Shown here in pieces: positions 41,810-51,935 of a DNA stretch of 64,000 nt. Position 1 is the stretch's first letter, and the number at the start of each line of letters is the position of its first letter. The translations under genes and the position numbers were made by a program. This DNA is from Hyphococcus flavus (GTDB lineage Bacteria > Pseudomonadota > Alphaproteobacteria > Caulobacterales > Parvularculaceae): NCBI RefSeq assembly GCF_028748065.1, contig NZ_CP118166.1, positions 2,061,501 to 2,125,500 on the forward strand. Direction: 5' to 3'. A model generated the notes under the pieces. It saw nothing but the letters and a program-made list of their open reading frames with translations. It was not told the origin of the DNA and did not search any database.

Positions 41810-43564
41810 CTAACCAAACCTCACCAGCCGTCCCGGTCTTGCATCAGTCACTTCATCATTCGCCACCACCTGTTCGCCGTTAACGAACGTCGCGCGATAG
41901 CCGGAGACGGGTTGCAGCAGCCGCTGCCCGCCAGCGGGCAAGTCCTTGATCATGCGCGGCGGGCCTAACGCCAACTTCTCATGATCGATGATGTTGATGT
42001 CGGCGCGCAGGCCGACCTTCAACCGTCCGCGATCTTTCAGCCGCAAATAATCCGCACCGTCAGCGGTAAGCATCTGGATCGCCCGCTGCAACGGAATTTG
42101 CCCCTGAGCGCGGTCACGGCACCAGTGAGTCAACAGATAGGTCGGAAAACTCGCGTCGCAGATGGTGCCCACATGGGCGCCGCCGTCCGACAACCCGGGC
42201 AGCGCCTTCGGATGAGTCATCATCGCGCGCACATTTTCGTAGTTGAAATCGGTGTAGTTATAGATCGGAAAATAGATCAGCTGCTTGCCGTCGAGTTCCA
42301 GCAGCGTGTCGTAGAGTTTCTCCATGGCTGAAACGCCGTCGGCGCGCGCTTCGGCGCCGAGTGACGCGTCCATGGGCTGTTCGTAATCCGGGTTTTCGCC
42401 AAGCCGGAAAAACTTGTTCGCAACCATTTCGATGGCGGCGATCATCACGTCGGCGATAGGCGGCACGGAGGAGCCGGGCCCCGCGAGCTTCACCGGCTGT
42501 TCGGCAAGACATTTCTTTTTGAATTCCGGATCGCGCATGATCTGAACGCGTTCTTCAAGCAGCTTGTCCTTGATGGCGATATAGCTCGGCTGCGCCATGA
42601 TCGGGTGGAACGTGCATTGCAGTCCCTGAAAGACGCCAATGGCGCGCGGCGCCACCTGTACATTGAAGTCAACGCCGTCCTTGTTCAGGCGGTCGGTCTC
42701 ATCGAGAATGCGCTGCCAGTCGTTTGACGCCATGTCACGCTGCATCAGAGAGATTGACGCAGGCTTGTCCCGCCCGGCGCGAACAAAACTTTCAACGATC
42801 TTGAATTCCTCGTCGAACTGGTCGCCATCTCGTTCAAGGTTAAAGTCGTTGACGATCTGCAACACGCCATAATCGAGGTCGGCGAAAGCGCCTGATAGCG
42901 CCGTCAGCTCTTTCTCGCTCGCCTCTGCGCTCGGCGTCCAGTCGCCATCGGCGGTGCGGTGAACATCCGTGCGGCCGATTGAAAATCCGGCGGCGCCCGC
43001 TTGCATGGCTTCGCGGACGATGCGGCGCATTTCGGCGATGTCGTCATCGGTCGCCTGCTCAAACGCGCTCGCCCGTTCGCCCATGGCGTAAACGCGCACA
43101 GGGTCATGGCCGATCATCACGCCGAAATCGATGGTGTGCGGCATGGCGTCGATGGCGTCCATATATTCGGGGAAGGTTTCCCAGTCCCAGGTCAGCCCTT
43201 CATGAAGCGCCGTACCCGGAATATCCTCGACGCCCTCCATCAGACGCACGAGCCGATCATGGTCGGTCTTTTTGACAGGCGCAAAACCGACGCCGCAATT
43301 TCCCATGATGACAGTTGTAACGCCGTGATTGACTGACGGCTTCAATTCCTGATCCCAGGTGATCTGTCCGTCATAATGAGTGTGAAGATCGACAAAACCA
43401 GGCGTGACGATGGCGCCTTTGGCGTCGATGGTTTGTTCCGCCGCTGCGTTGCATGCGCCGATCTCCGCGATCTTGCCGTCCTTGACGCCAATATTCGTAA
43501 TGACCGGAGAGCCGCCGTCGCCATCGTAAACCATGCCGCCTGTGATTTTGAGATCGAAGGTCAT
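41810..43564 (-). CDS. N-acyl-D-amino-acid deacylase-like amidohydrolase
   Basis: A 584-residue metal-dependent amidohydrolase. The start MTFDLKITGGMVYDGDGGSP, the metal motif GFVDLHTHYDGQITWD, and HGVTTVIMGNCGVGFAPVK are typical of D-aminoacylases, as is the C-terminal FVNGEQVVAND. The zinc residues near SDGGAHVGTICDAS are present. It removes acyl groups from D-amino acids or related amides. The ATG overlaps the stop of the BASS transporter gene (ATGA), so the two are coupled. Confidence 0.9.
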   Translation of the reverse strand: MTFDLKITGGMVYDGDGGSPVITNIGVKDGKIAEIGACNAAAEQTIDAKGAIVTPGFVDLHTHYDGQITWDQELKPSVNHGVTTVIMGNCGVGFAPVKKTDHDRLVRLMEGVEDIPGTALHEGLTWDWETFPEYMDAIDAMPHTIDFGVMIGHDPVRVYAMGERASAFEQATDDDIAEMRRIVREAMQAGAAGFSIGRTDVHRTADGDWTPSAEASEKELTALSGAFADLDYGVLQIVNDFNLERDGDQFDEEFKIVESFVRAGRDKPASISLMQRDMASNDWQRILDETDRLNKDGVDFNVQVAPRAIGVFQGLQCTFHPIMAQPSYIAIKDKLLEERVQIMRDPEFKKKCLAEQPVKLAGPGSSVPPIADVMIAAIEMVANKFFRLGENPDYEQPMDASLGAEARADGVSAMEKLYDTLLELDGKQLIYFPIYNYTDFNYENVRAMMTHPKALPGLSDGGAHVGTICDASFPTYLLTHWCRDRAQGQIPLQRAIQMLTADGADYLRLKDRGRLKVGLRADINIIDHEKLALGPPRMIKDLPAGGQRLLQPVSGYRATFVNGEQVVANDEVTDARPGRLVRFG

Positions 43565-44481
43565 AAGTGTTTCGCCTTTCTTGCGTCGAGCGTTCGGAAC
43601 AGGGTGATCATAACGCCGCCGGAAAAGAAGTGCCAAACGCCCCATGCAGCAGCGATGGCAGCTGCGCCGCCGAGTCCCTTTAATTGCGCCAGTAACAGGA
43701 CCACGGCGAGCCCTGCGTTCTGGATGCCAACCTCAAAGGTGAGCGAACGCCGCCGCGCTTCATTGGCGCCGAGCAACCGGCCGGTCGCCGCGCCAAGCGC
43801 GAAGGCGCACGCATTATGCGCAATGACAGGAATAGCGATCAGCATCCAGCCGGCAACGAGGATCGGCCAGAAATCGGCGACGCCCTGAATAATAACGACA
43901 GCGAGAATGCCGCCGCCAAAAAGCCCAAGCGGTTTTCGGATTTTTTCCGCCGCGCCGGGAAATCGGTGCGCGGCCAGCATGCCGAGGCCCAGCGGCGCCG
44001 CCAACATCAATGTCGTCTGAATAACGAATGAAATACGGTTGAACTCAATGGTATCGAGCAAATCAGCCGTCGGCGGGTAAAGCTCTGACCAGAGTAAAAT
44101 CGCGGCGGGCGTCCACAAAGCTGCGATGACGCTCGATCCGGCGGTTAGTGAAACGGAATAGGCCGTATCGCCGCGCGCACCCCAGGTCATGAAGTTTGAA
44201 ACATTGCCGCCGGGGCAGGCGGCGACGACAATCATGCCGAGCGCAATCGACGGCGGCGGCGATAATATTGCCGCGAGCGCCACGGTCATCAGCGGCAAGC
44301 CGATCAACTGCGCCGTGAGACCGCCAAAGAAGAGACGTTTATGCGTTCGCAAAAATGCAAAATGTTCAGGCTTCAGCCCCAGCGCGATGGCGAACATCAT
44401 GATGACGATGGCGGCGGCGAGCATGGTTTGCGCGCCTTGGTCGAGTGCAATGGTCAACTGGTCGAGCGTTTCCGCGTCCAT
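43561..44481 (-). CDS. Bile acid:sodium symporter (BASS) family transporter
   Basis: A 306-residue membrane protein with 9-10 hydrophobic segments. MMFAIALGLKPEHFAFLRTH and VAACPGGNVSNFMTWGARGDTA, carrying the helix-crossover motif with the sodium-site residues, identify the family; LTFEVGIQNAGLAVVLL is the second conserved region. Bacterial members move organic anions with sodium, not bile acids as such. It is first in the operon with the deacylase. ATG 44481 is used; TTG 44484 is just upstream. Confidence 0.92.
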   Translation of the reverse strand: MDAETLDQLTIALDQGAQTMLAAAIVIMMFAIALGLKPEHFAFLRTHKRLFFGGLTAQLIGLPLMTVALAAILSPPPSIALGMIVVAACPGGNVSNFMTWGARGDTAYSVSLTAGSSVIAALWTPAAILLWSELYPPTADLLDTIEFNRISFVIQTTLMLAAPLGLGMLAAHRFPGAAEKIRKPLGLFGGGILAVVIIQGVADFWPILVAGWMLIAIPVIAHNACAFALGAATGRLLGANEARRRSLTFEVGIQNAGLAVVLLLAQLKGLGGAAAIAAAWGVWHFFSGGVMITLFRTLDARKAKHL

Positions 44482-44517
44482 CAATTCGCCTGAGAAATGT
44501 TCGCGCGAATGCGCTGA

Positions 44518-45006
44518 CTAGTAATATCCCCACAACACAAGCCGGGAGATGATCAGCAGAATAGACAGCCCCGCCCAGAATGTAAGGCGTAAACGCAGTG
44601 CGCCGTACCAGTTGGGGAACAGTCCCGCTGAGGTTGCATTCATGTCGCGCATTAACAGATAGATGAGCAGCACCAATATGATTGTGTGCCGCCATGCCGC
44701 GCCCAGCCACATGAACAAGACGCCATCGGGAATGATCGCAACAAACGCCACGAGTGCGATTAACTGGCCGGGCAAAAACGATTCGCGCAATTTTTGCGTT
44801 GGCGTGAGCGTCACGCCTGCGCCAGCGCCGGAGAGGTATGCGACAATCACTGCGCCGTAAACGAGCGAGAGTTGATGGAAATCGAGCGCCACATGTTGCG
44901 GCAGGACAATCGGGCTCGTCCACAATGCGACAGCGGACAGGACAAACGGCGTCAGGCCGTAAAATCCCAATCGCGTCATTTCATCTTGCTGTTTATTTCT
45001 CGCCAT
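44518..45006 (-). CDS. DUF3429 membrane protein
   Basis: A 162-residue protein with five predicted membrane segments (LGFYGLTPFVLSAVALWT, QLSLVYGAVIVAYLSGAGAG, IALVAFVAIIPDGVLFMWLG, TIILVLLIYLLM, LTFWAGLSILLIISRLVLWG). The family is widespread in proteobacteria and has no known role. The ATG has GAGGGG upstream. It lies 36 bases before the BASS transporter gene on the same strand. Confidence 0.85.
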   Translation of the reverse strand: MARNKQQDEMTRLGFYGLTPFVLSAVALWTSPIVLPQHVALDFHQLSLVYGAVIVAYLSGAGAGVTLTPTQKLRESFLPGQLIALVAFVAIIPDGVLFMWLGAAWRHTIILVLLIYLLMRDMNATSAGLFPNWYGALRLRLTFWAGLSILLIISRLVLWGYY

Positions 45007-45052
45007 GAGCCCCCTCAATCGACAGCGCTGGCGTCAGCCTAGACGAAAAGCG

Positions 45053-45817
45053 TCATTTGCGAAATGCGAGACTGGCGGCCCAGCCTGCCAAAAGCGATAA
45101 AAACACGCAGAACAACCCGTAAGACACGGGCCGGTTGTGGGCGAATTCATAGATGCGCCGTTCCGCGCCGACTTTATTCACGGCGAGCGTTGCGATGTCT
45201 GAGGCCAGAATTTCACCGTCCTGAAAAAGAAAAATGGAAACGGCGTAATCACCCACCGGCGTATTCGCGGGCAGATCGACATTGACGGTGAAGAGCGCGC
45301 CTTTTTTAAACTGGATGCCGCTCGTGCGTGCGCGATAAAGATCGAGCGCAGCCGCTTCCTCAAAAAAAGCATCGCGGAATTCATTGGAAATTTCCTGACC
45401 GATGTTGTTTTCTGGGGATTGCTTAGGCGTGAGCAAGACGTCCAGAAAGGCAGGGTTCAGACGGTTTGCCGCCTGAACAGGCAGCGGTGCAATATCGTTT
45501 ACGTCACGGGTTGCATATGTGTGATAAAGCCCCGGCGCGCCAGTAACGACTTGCGCGTCGCCCGGCGTCCAGATCAGGTTCGATTTTTCCATTCGCCTGA
45601 TTTCAAAACGCGCATCGGGTCCCCGGATCACCGAAACGATGTCGATGGCCTCAGCGTGGTTTTCAATTCCCGTCACAGCGCCGAACAGCGTCATGCGCGC
45701 GCCGGAAAAGCCCGTGTCAACTTCGACACGATCATCGGTGAACGCCACTTCTATATCTGCAGCATTTGAGGGTGCGATCAATGCGAATGCCGCAAGTAAG
45801 ATGAGCCACGTTTTCAT
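45053..45817 (-). CDS. TIGR02186 family membrane-anchored protein
   Basis: A 254-residue protein with a cleavable signal (MKTWLILLAAFALIAPSNA), a periplasmic beta-rich domain starting DIEVAFTDDRVEVDTGFSGA, and a single C-terminal membrane helix (YGLFCVFLSLLAGWAASLAF). The family is found in alphaproteobacteria next to a TSUP transporter, as here, where its ATG overlaps the transporter stop by one base. It is probably a partner of that transporter; biochemical role unknown. Confidence 0.9.
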   Translation of the reverse strand: MKTWLILLAAFALIAPSNAADIEVAFTDDRVEVDTGFSGARMTLFGAVTGIENHAEAIDIVSVIRGPDARFEIRRMEKSNLIWTPGDAQVVTGAPGLYHTYATRDVNDIAPLPVQAANRLNPAFLDVLLTPKQSPENNIGQEISNEFRDAFFEEAAALDLYRARTSGIQFKKGALFTVNVDLPANTPVGDYAVSIFLFQDGEILASDIATLAVNKVGAERRIYEFAHNRPVSYGLFCVFLSLLAGWAASLAFRK

Positions 45818-46728
45818 TACAACGCCTCGACAATGTAAGGCGATGCCGGCGGCAGAGCGAGATCGATCAAAAGGCGCGCGCATACGGCGAGCACAATCAG
45901 CGCAAGGAGCGCGCGTAAATGTTCCGCCTTGAGCTTTACGCCGGCGCGCGCGCCGAGTTGCGCGCCGATGACGCCGCCGGTGAGCAAGAGCAACGCCAGC
46001 ACGATATCGACCGTCTGGTTCGCCGCGGCATGCAGTACTGTGGTGATCGCGGTGACAAAGATAATCTGGAACAGCGACGTACCGACCACCACATTTGTCG
46101 GCATATTCAAGATGTAAAGCATGGCCGGGACCATAATGAAGCCGCCGCCGACGCCCATGATCGCCGCCAGCATGCCGACGCAGGCGCCAAGAACGATTGG
46201 CGGGATCGGGCTGATGTAAAGACCCGATGCACGGAATCTCGTGGCGAAAGGAAGCGACGCCATCCATGCTGGGCTTCTTCGTTTCCGGCGTTTGCGTTTT
46301 TTGTCGGGTGAGCGAAGCAGCGTGCGCACGCTTTCAACCATCATCAGGCCGCCGATGATCCCCAGAAAAAGCACATAGGAAATAGAGATGAGCGTTTCGA
46401 CCTGACCGCTTTGTCTCAAAGCGCGAAAGATCAAGATACCGATAACTGAACCTGCCGCGCCCCCAGCGACCAGAAAGCCGCCCATTTTGAAGTCGACCGT
46501 TTTGCGTTTGAGATGCGCAAGCACGCCTGAGACGGAGGACGCGACGATTTGGGAAGCTTCAGTGCCGACGGCCACTGCTGGCGGAATACCGTAAAAAATC
46601 AGCAGCGGCGTCATCAAGAAGCCGCCGCCGACGCCAAACATCCCGGAAAGAAAGCCGACCGCAGCGCCCATGATGACGACCACAAACGGGTCGACCGGGA
46701 TCTCCGCAATGGGGAGATAAAGCTGCAT
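45817..46728 (-). CDS. TSUP (TauE/SafE) family sulfite/sulfonate exporter-like
   Basis: A 303-residue membrane protein with two homologous halves, each carrying the GVGGGF motif: GMFGVGGGFLMTPLLIFYGI and AIMGVGGGFIMVPAMLYILN. A basic loop (KKRKRRKRRS) separates the halves, facing the cytoplasm. Family members export sulfite, sulfoacetate or related anions. The following TIGR02186 gene is coupled to it. ATG 46728 is used. Confidence 0.93.
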   Translation of the reverse strand: MQLYLPIAEIPVDPFVVVIMGAAVGFLSGMFGVGGGFLMTPLLIFYGIPPAVAVGTEASQIVASSVSGVLAHLKRKTVDFKMGGFLVAGGAAGSVIGILIFRALRQSGQVETLISISYVLFLGIIGGLMMVESVRTLLRSPDKKRKRRKRRSPAWMASLPFATRFRASGLYISPIPPIVLGACVGMLAAIMGVGGGFIMVPAMLYILNMPTNVVVGTSLFQIIFVTAITTVLHAAANQTVDIVLALLLLTGGVIGAQLGARAGVKLKAEHLRALLALIVLAVCARLLIDLALPPASPYIVEAL

Positions 46729-46803
46729 CAAAACTTGCCAAACCGGATAACGTGAAATTTGGCGGCGTTATAGTCACGCCAGATGCAGGCGTGCAAGCAA
46801 ACG

Positions 46804-49728
46804 CTATTGGGACATTATGTTCGCCGTTGGGTCCGGCGTCTGGGCGGTCCATGCAGAGAGGCGTTCATTAACGGCTTCGCGCTCACTCGAGGTCAGGCCG
46901 GCGCCAACGCCAGCCGCGAGAGGCTCAGCGGCGCTGTCGCCATTCTGCGCGGCAAGCGAGTACCAGTAAAAGGCGCTTTCAGCATTCTGGACGCTGCCGC
47001 CGTTCTCGGTCGGGTGATAAATGGCGCCCAGATTATATTGCGAGTCCACGAGGCCAAAGTTCGCCGCCTGTTCAAACCAGGCAATCGCTTCCTGGCTGTC
47101 AGCGGGCCCGCCGTCGCCGCGCGCCGTCATCACGCCGATGCGGTGCATAGCGAGAACATTGCCGCCATTCGCAGCGCGCCGGAACCATACCCTGGCCTGT
47201 CCGAGGTCCTGTTCAACGCCCTGGCCGGTTTTGTAAAGCTCGCCCAGTTGCAGTTGCGCGGGCGGAAATCCGAGTGCGGCGGCGTCTTGCAACTGACCGA
47301 CGGCGGCGATAGCGGCTTCTTCATTTTCCGCCGCCTCAAGCGACGCCATTGCTTCCAGATACAGAGCCTCAGGGTCGATCGCCGGCGCCTCGGGCACTAC
47401 GGGTAGATTGCTGTCTTCTGCCGCGGCTTGTTGCGATGCGCCCGGCTCTTCAACATTGACCTGCGTTTCGTCTGTTGTCGCCGGCGCGCTGGTGGTTGCA
47501 GTCGCGTCAGGATTGGCAGGGAAAATGACATCTTTCATCAGATAGGCGAGAGCGGCAAAGGCGAGAACAATAGCACCGATCAAGGCAAAGGTGACAGGCC
47601 GCGCGGACGAGGTCGCCTTCAGTGTTTCAAGTGCAGCGCGATCTCCGTTTCTACGCGGTTCATCCTCGTCTTGCGGAACTGCATTTGTGGTTTCCGCATT
47701 TATATCGTCATCATTCGACTTGTTGCGGCCGAGGCGGCTGCGTGCAGCGGAGAGCGCCGACGTGATTTTTGCAAACCGGCTGGCAGGGGACGCGTTGGTC
47801 TCGTCTACTTCATTCTCGGACGATTGGTCTTGCGATAAAGATTGATGCTCTTGCTTGGGCGCTTCATCGTCGTCTTCGACATGCTCAGACTCGGCGGTGA
47901 GACGCTTTTGCCGCGCGCGCGCTGCAAGGATGGCGCGCTGTTTGGCCGTGAGATTACGGCGAGTGAGCCGCTTTTCACCGGAGTCATCCTGGGACGCCGC
48001 TTCTTCCGCCCGGCGGCGTGCTGAAGCCGCGTAGTCGTCCTGCTCTTCATCATCGGTTTCAACAGCGCTTTCTTCGCCATGATCGCCGGCATATTCAGCG
48101 CCAGCTTCGCTCTGAACCTCGCTTACGTCCTCTCCGTCTTCGTCATCCTCGCTGTCATCAAACTCGACATTTGATGCTGGCGCCAATGACGCGGTGCCAG
48201 GATCTTGAACGTCTTCGTCGTCTTCGTCGTCGAACTGTTCCGGCGAGACTTCATCGAGATCGGAAAGGAGAGCGCTTAACTCATCGTCTTCATCTTCCGA
48301 TGACGGTTCTTCTTCGTGCTCCTCAGAGAAGCCATCACCGGTCAGGGCGTTTCTCACTTTCGCGAGGCGTGAACGCGCATCGCCGACTTGCGTTTCTTCG
48401 CCAGCGGCCTGCACTGGTTCGGAACCGGCGTCTTCTTCGGCGTCGTCATCCAGTTGGAAAGTGAAATCATCGCCAGCTTCCGCTGATGCATCGTCCTCGG
48501 TTTCCGTTTCGATATCATCATCAAAAGCGAAGGGGTCTTCTTCCGCTTCCGTATCCGCCTCCAGCGCGGCGACAGCGTCTTCCAGCTCATCGATTTCATT
48601 CTGATCGCCTGCGCCGGCCTCTTCTAAATCTGTTTGTGCAGGGCTGCTGGCGTCGGCGCTATCCGCAACCGTCTCAATTGCGTCTTGCTTGGCTGTTGCC
48701 TGATCGGCGGGGGCAGGGGAGGTGCTGCTTGCGGCGCTATCTCGCAATGCCTCCATGCGTTTCTTCATTTCGTCGAATGACCGCTGCAGACCTTCGAGCT
48801 TTGCTTCCGTTTCCTGACGGGCGCTGGCGACCAGCGCTTCAACATCAGGGCTGTCCTTGTCGCTCACCTCAGCGGTTATTTGTTCGCGAACTTCGGCAAT
48901 GGTCTCCGCGACTTTCTGAACCCCGTCGGAACTCCGTTTTTCCGCTGCTTCGATCTGGTCGGCGAGTTTGGAGATGGTTTTTTCAAAAGCGCGGATCTGA
49001 TCTTCACCGCGTTTGATTTCATCGCCGAGAACGCGCAAGCGCGCGCCTGTCTGTTCCACGAATTCAGGATCAGCGGAGGTAGCCGCTGCGTCTTTGAGAG
49101 CCGCCGCTTCGCTTGCGACTTTCTCTGCACGGGCGACCCGCTCCGCCAAGCCTTCAATAGCCGTGCGAAGTGAATTCACATCGGCTGCATTGTCGCCTTC
49201 GCCAACGCGATCAATGCGTTCGGCAAATTCCTGTAATTGGGCTTCGGCTGAATCGAGACGATGAAGCGTTGTCTTTTGTGCGCTGGAAAACTGTACCGCG
49301 ACTTGGCTCACGGCCTTTTCGAGTGCTTTCAGCGCATCTATCCGATTGCGATCGCCGCCGGCTTTTTCGATTTTGCCGAGACGTTCATCCAGGTCCTGAT
49401 AGGTGCCTTCCTGCGGTTTTACCCGCTCAAGGCGTTGCACCCGCTCGACGACCCCGCCAACGTTGCGTGAAAGATGTGACAACGAGTCGACGTTCTTCTT
49501 TTCCGCTTCGACAATGCGGTTACGCAAATGTTCAATCGCGGTGACGATATCGCGGAGCTTGAGCCCTTCAATCTCGCCGCTGGAAGAGGCGCCCTCCTGC
49601 CCGTGGCTGTAAATCATCTGATTGAGCCACTCGCCGACTGTCATGCCTTCGCGGCGGGCGGCTTCCTTGGCGGCCTCGCGCGCGTCCCGCTCAATTCCTT
49701 TGACGCTCCAGGGCGCGTTCGATTTCAT
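46804..49728 (-). CDS. podJ: PodJ-like polar localization factor with Sel1 repeats
   Basis: A 974-residue bitopic protein. The N-terminal NAPWSVKGIERDAREAAKEA and REGMTVGEWLNQMI is the hallmark of PodJ. A long coiled-coil region (about residues 60-350) and a very acidic, low-complexity section (about 350-640) follow. One membrane helix lies at about 709-730 (FALIGAIVLAFAALAYLM). The periplasmic C terminus contains three to four Sel1 repeats (AQLQLGELYKTGQGVEQDL, AMHRIGVMTARGDGG, SQYNLGAIYHPTENGG). In Caulobacter PodJ organises the new pole for pili and division asymmetry. The acidic block is unusually long here. Confidence 0.85.
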   Translation of the reverse strand: MKSNAPWSVKGIERDAREAAKEAARREGMTVGEWLNQMIYSHGQEGASSSGEIEGLKLRDIVTAIEHLRNRIVEAEKKNVDSLSHLSRNVGGVVERVQRLERVKPQEGTYQDLDERLGKIEKAGGDRNRIDALKALEKAVSQVAVQFSSAQKTTLHRLDSAEAQLQEFAERIDRVGEGDNAADVNSLRTAIEGLAERVARAEKVASEAAALKDAAATSADPEFVEQTGARLRVLGDEIKRGEDQIRAFEKTISKLADQIEAAEKRSSDGVQKVAETIAEVREQITAEVSDKDSPDVEALVASARQETEAKLEGLQRSFDEMKKRMEALRDSAASSTSPAPADQATAKQDAIETVADSADASSPAQTDLEEAGAGDQNEIDELEDAVAALEADTEAEEDPFAFDDDIETETEDDASAEAGDDFTFQLDDDAEEDAGSEPVQAAGEETQVGDARSRLAKVRNALTGDGFSEEHEEEPSSEDEDDELSALLSDLDEVSPEQFDDEDDEDVQDPGTASLAPASNVEFDDSEDDEDGEDVSEVQSEAGAEYAGDHGEESAVETDDEEQDDYAASARRRAEEAASQDDSGEKRLTRRNLTAKQRAILAARARQKRLTAESEHVEDDDEAPKQEHQSLSQDQSSENEVDETNASPASRFAKITSALSAARSRLGRNKSNDDDINAETTNAVPQDEDEPRRNGDRAALETLKATSSARPVTFALIGAIVLAFAALAYLMKDVIFPANPDATATTSAPATTDETQVNVEEPGASQQAAAEDSNLPVVPEAPAIDPEALYLEAMASLEAAENEEAAIAAVGQLQDAAALGFPPAQLQLGELYKTGQGVEQDLGQARVWFRRAANGGNVLAMHRIGVMTARGDGGPADSQEAIAWFEQAANFGLVDSQYNLGAIYHPTENGGSVQNAESAFYWYSLAAQNGDSAAEPLAAGVGAGLTSSEREAVNERLSAWTAQTPDPTANIMSQ

Positions 49729-50032
49729 GGCGTTCCACCGTCATTCCCAAAGGGCCGGCCGCAAAATCGGCATTGCCCGTTTTCTTCCGTGGCAGACGCT
49801 CGAAGAGCGCCCAGGAGAACACATCACCGTTAAGGTGCTTCGCAAAACCCGCAAAGCCTTTGACGAACAAAAGAATTCCCCACCAAGCGCTTCAAATTAA
49901 GGATGATTCGCACCGGAAACAGCGACATTTTTGCGTTCGGCGCCTATGCGCTGTCATCTGCGCTTTGACGCCGGGCCCCCCGCGACTACATTGCAGAAAA
50001 ATCCCCATGCTTTTCTCGACGGAGACAGTCTG
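49729..50032. other. Divergent intergenic region podJ / acyl-CoA dehydrogenase
   Basis: About 300 bases. Short frames cross it in several phases, but none has both a ribosome site and a recognisable product. It must carry the promoters of both flanking genes; I cannot place their boxes with confidence. Confidence 0.4.
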
Positions 50033-51817
50033 ATGACCACCTACAACGCGCCTTTGAAAGACATGCAATTCGTTCTCAACGAAGTGTTGCAAATCTCGAA
50101 ATACTCGAATCTTCCGGGGTTTGCGGACGCAAGCGAAGATATTGTCGAGGCGATCCTTGAAGAAGGCGGCAAGCTGGCGGCGAATGTCCTGCATCCGATC
50201 AATCACTCGGGCGACAAGGAAGGCTGCACCCGTCACGACGATGGCTCCGTCACCACGCCGAAAGGGTTCAAGGAAGCCTATGAGACTTACAAGGAAGGCG
50301 GCTGGCAGGGGCTGAGCTTTGATCCGGAATATGGCGGGCAGGGATTGCCTTACACGATTGCCGTCGCTGTTTCGGAAATGGTGTCTGCCGCGAATATGGC
50401 TTTCGGCATGTACCCGGGCTTGGCTCGTGGCGCCGCCGAGGCGATTTACCACCACGGCACAGACGATCAGAAGCAGCAATATCTGCCGAACATGATTTCC
50501 GGCGAGTGGGGGGGGACGATGAACCTTACCGAGCCCCATTGCGGTACGGATCTGGGGCTCCTCAAATCAAAAGCCGTTCCGCAAGGCGACGGCTCTTACA
50601 AGATTTCCGGCCAGAAGATTTTCATCTCCGCCGGCGAGCATGATCTCACCGACCAGATCATTCATCTGGTGCTGGCGCGGATCGAGGGCGCGCCGGAAGG
50701 GGTCAAAGGCATTTCCCTCTTCATCGTGCCGAAGTTCCTCATGAATGAAGACGGATCACTGGGCGAACGCAACGGCGTTAGCTGCGGTTCCATTGAAGAG
50801 AAAATGGGCATTCACGCGAACTCGACCTGCGTGTTGAACTACGACGATGCGACCGGCTGGCTTCTCGGTGAGGAGAACAAGGGCCTGAAAGCCATGTTCA
50901 CCATGATGAACGAAGCGCGTCTTGGTGTTGGCCTGCAGGGCATGGCGATTTCCGAGGTCGCTTATCAGAACGGCGCGTCTTACGCGAAGGACCGCTTACA
51001 GGGCCGGGCGCTGACCGGCGCTGCAGAGCCTGATAAGCCGGCCGACCCGATTATCGTGCATCCCGATGTGCGTCGTATGCTGATGGATCATCGCGCCTTT
51101 ACCGAAGGCGCGCGGGCATGGATGTACTGGACGGCGCTTTATGGCGATCTTCAGGATAAATCCGAAGATGAGGCGACACGCCAAAAGGCTGAGGATTATA
51201 TGGGTCTGATGACGCCGATGCTGAAGTCCTACCTCACTGAAAAAGGCTATTGGCACGCGACCAACGCGCAGCAGGTGCTGGGCGGCCACGGTTATATTCA
51301 GGAATGGGGCATGGAACAGTTCGTGCGCGATGCGCGTATCGCCATGATATACGAAGGCGCCAACGGCATACAGGCGCTTGATCTTGTAGGTCGCAAGCTG
51401 ATGAAGGACGGCGGGCGTGCATGGCAGACATTCTTCGCCGAAGTCGATGAATTTGTTTCCGATAACAAAGACAATGAAGAACTGAAGCCGTTTTTAGACG
51501 GTCTCGCCTTGGCGAAAGAACGTACACAGGAAGCGACGCAGTGGATGGCGGCAAACGCCATGCAAAACTTCAATCACGCCGGCGCGTCATCAATGGATTA
51601 TCTTTGTCTCTTCTCGCTGACATGCCTTGCCTATGCATGGGCGCAATCAGCGAAAGCGGCGCTGGAGAAAAAAGACGCGGGCGATGAATTCTACAAGAAC
51701 AAACTCATCACCGGTCGCTACTTTGTCGAGCGTATCCTGCCGGAAACGGGCATGCATCTTGATAAGATCAAAACCGGCTCCGATACGATGATGGCGATGC
51801 CGGCGGAGGCGTTTTAA
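50033..51817 (+). CDS. Acyl-CoA dehydrogenase, DmdC-like
   Basis: A 594-residue flavoprotein of the long acyl-CoA dehydrogenase type. The start MTTYNAPLKDMQFVLNEVL, the FAD region GEWGGTMNLTEPHCGTDLGL, RLGVGLQGMAISEVAYQNG, and the substrate-base area QVLGGHGYIQEWGMEQFVRD with YEGANGIQALDLVGRK are seen. Length and the extra C-terminal domain match the group that includes 3-methylmercaptopropionyl-CoA dehydrogenase (DmdC) of DMSP breakdown. No other dmd gene is near, so the substrate may be another acyl-CoA. Confidence 0.9.
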   Translation: MTTYNAPLKDMQFVLNEVLQISKYSNLPGFADASEDIVEAILEEGGKLAANVLHPINHSGDKEGCTRHDDGSVTTPKGFKEAYETYKEGGWQGLSFDPEYGGQGLPYTIAVAVSEMVSAANMAFGMYPGLARGAAEAIYHHGTDDQKQQYLPNMISGEWGGTMNLTEPHCGTDLGLLKSKAVPQGDGSYKISGQKIFISAGEHDLTDQIIHLVLARIEGAPEGVKGISLFIVPKFLMNEDGSLGERNGVSCGSIEEKMGIHANSTCVLNYDDATGWLLGEENKGLKAMFTMMNEARLGVGLQGMAISEVAYQNGASYAKDRLQGRALTGAAEPDKPADPIIVHPDVRRMLMDHRAFTEGARAWMYWTALYGDLQDKSEDEATRQKAEDYMGLMTPMLKSYLTEKGYWHATNAQQVLGGHGYIQEWGMEQFVRDARIAMIYEGANGIQALDLVGRKLMKDGGRAWQTFFAEVDEFVSDNKDNEELKPFLDGLALAKERTQEATQWMAANAMQNFNHAGASSMDYLCLFSLTCLAYAWAQSAKAALEKKDAGDEFYKNKLITGRYFVERILPETGMHLDKIKTGSDTMMAMPAEAF

Positions 51818-51935
51818 GCCGCCATTCGTCGCAGCGAAGTCTCGGATTGCCGCAAACTTTGGAGCGGGTGCTGACAACGGCGCATCCAGCGGCGATGAAT
51901 GCGGGTCGCAAACCAGGCATTTGAAGGGGCCAATT

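Noticed and set aside
45818-46267. Upstream extension of the TIGR02186 frame
   Set aside because: It runs through the TSUP gene in another frame; the signal peptide at 45817 defines the true start.
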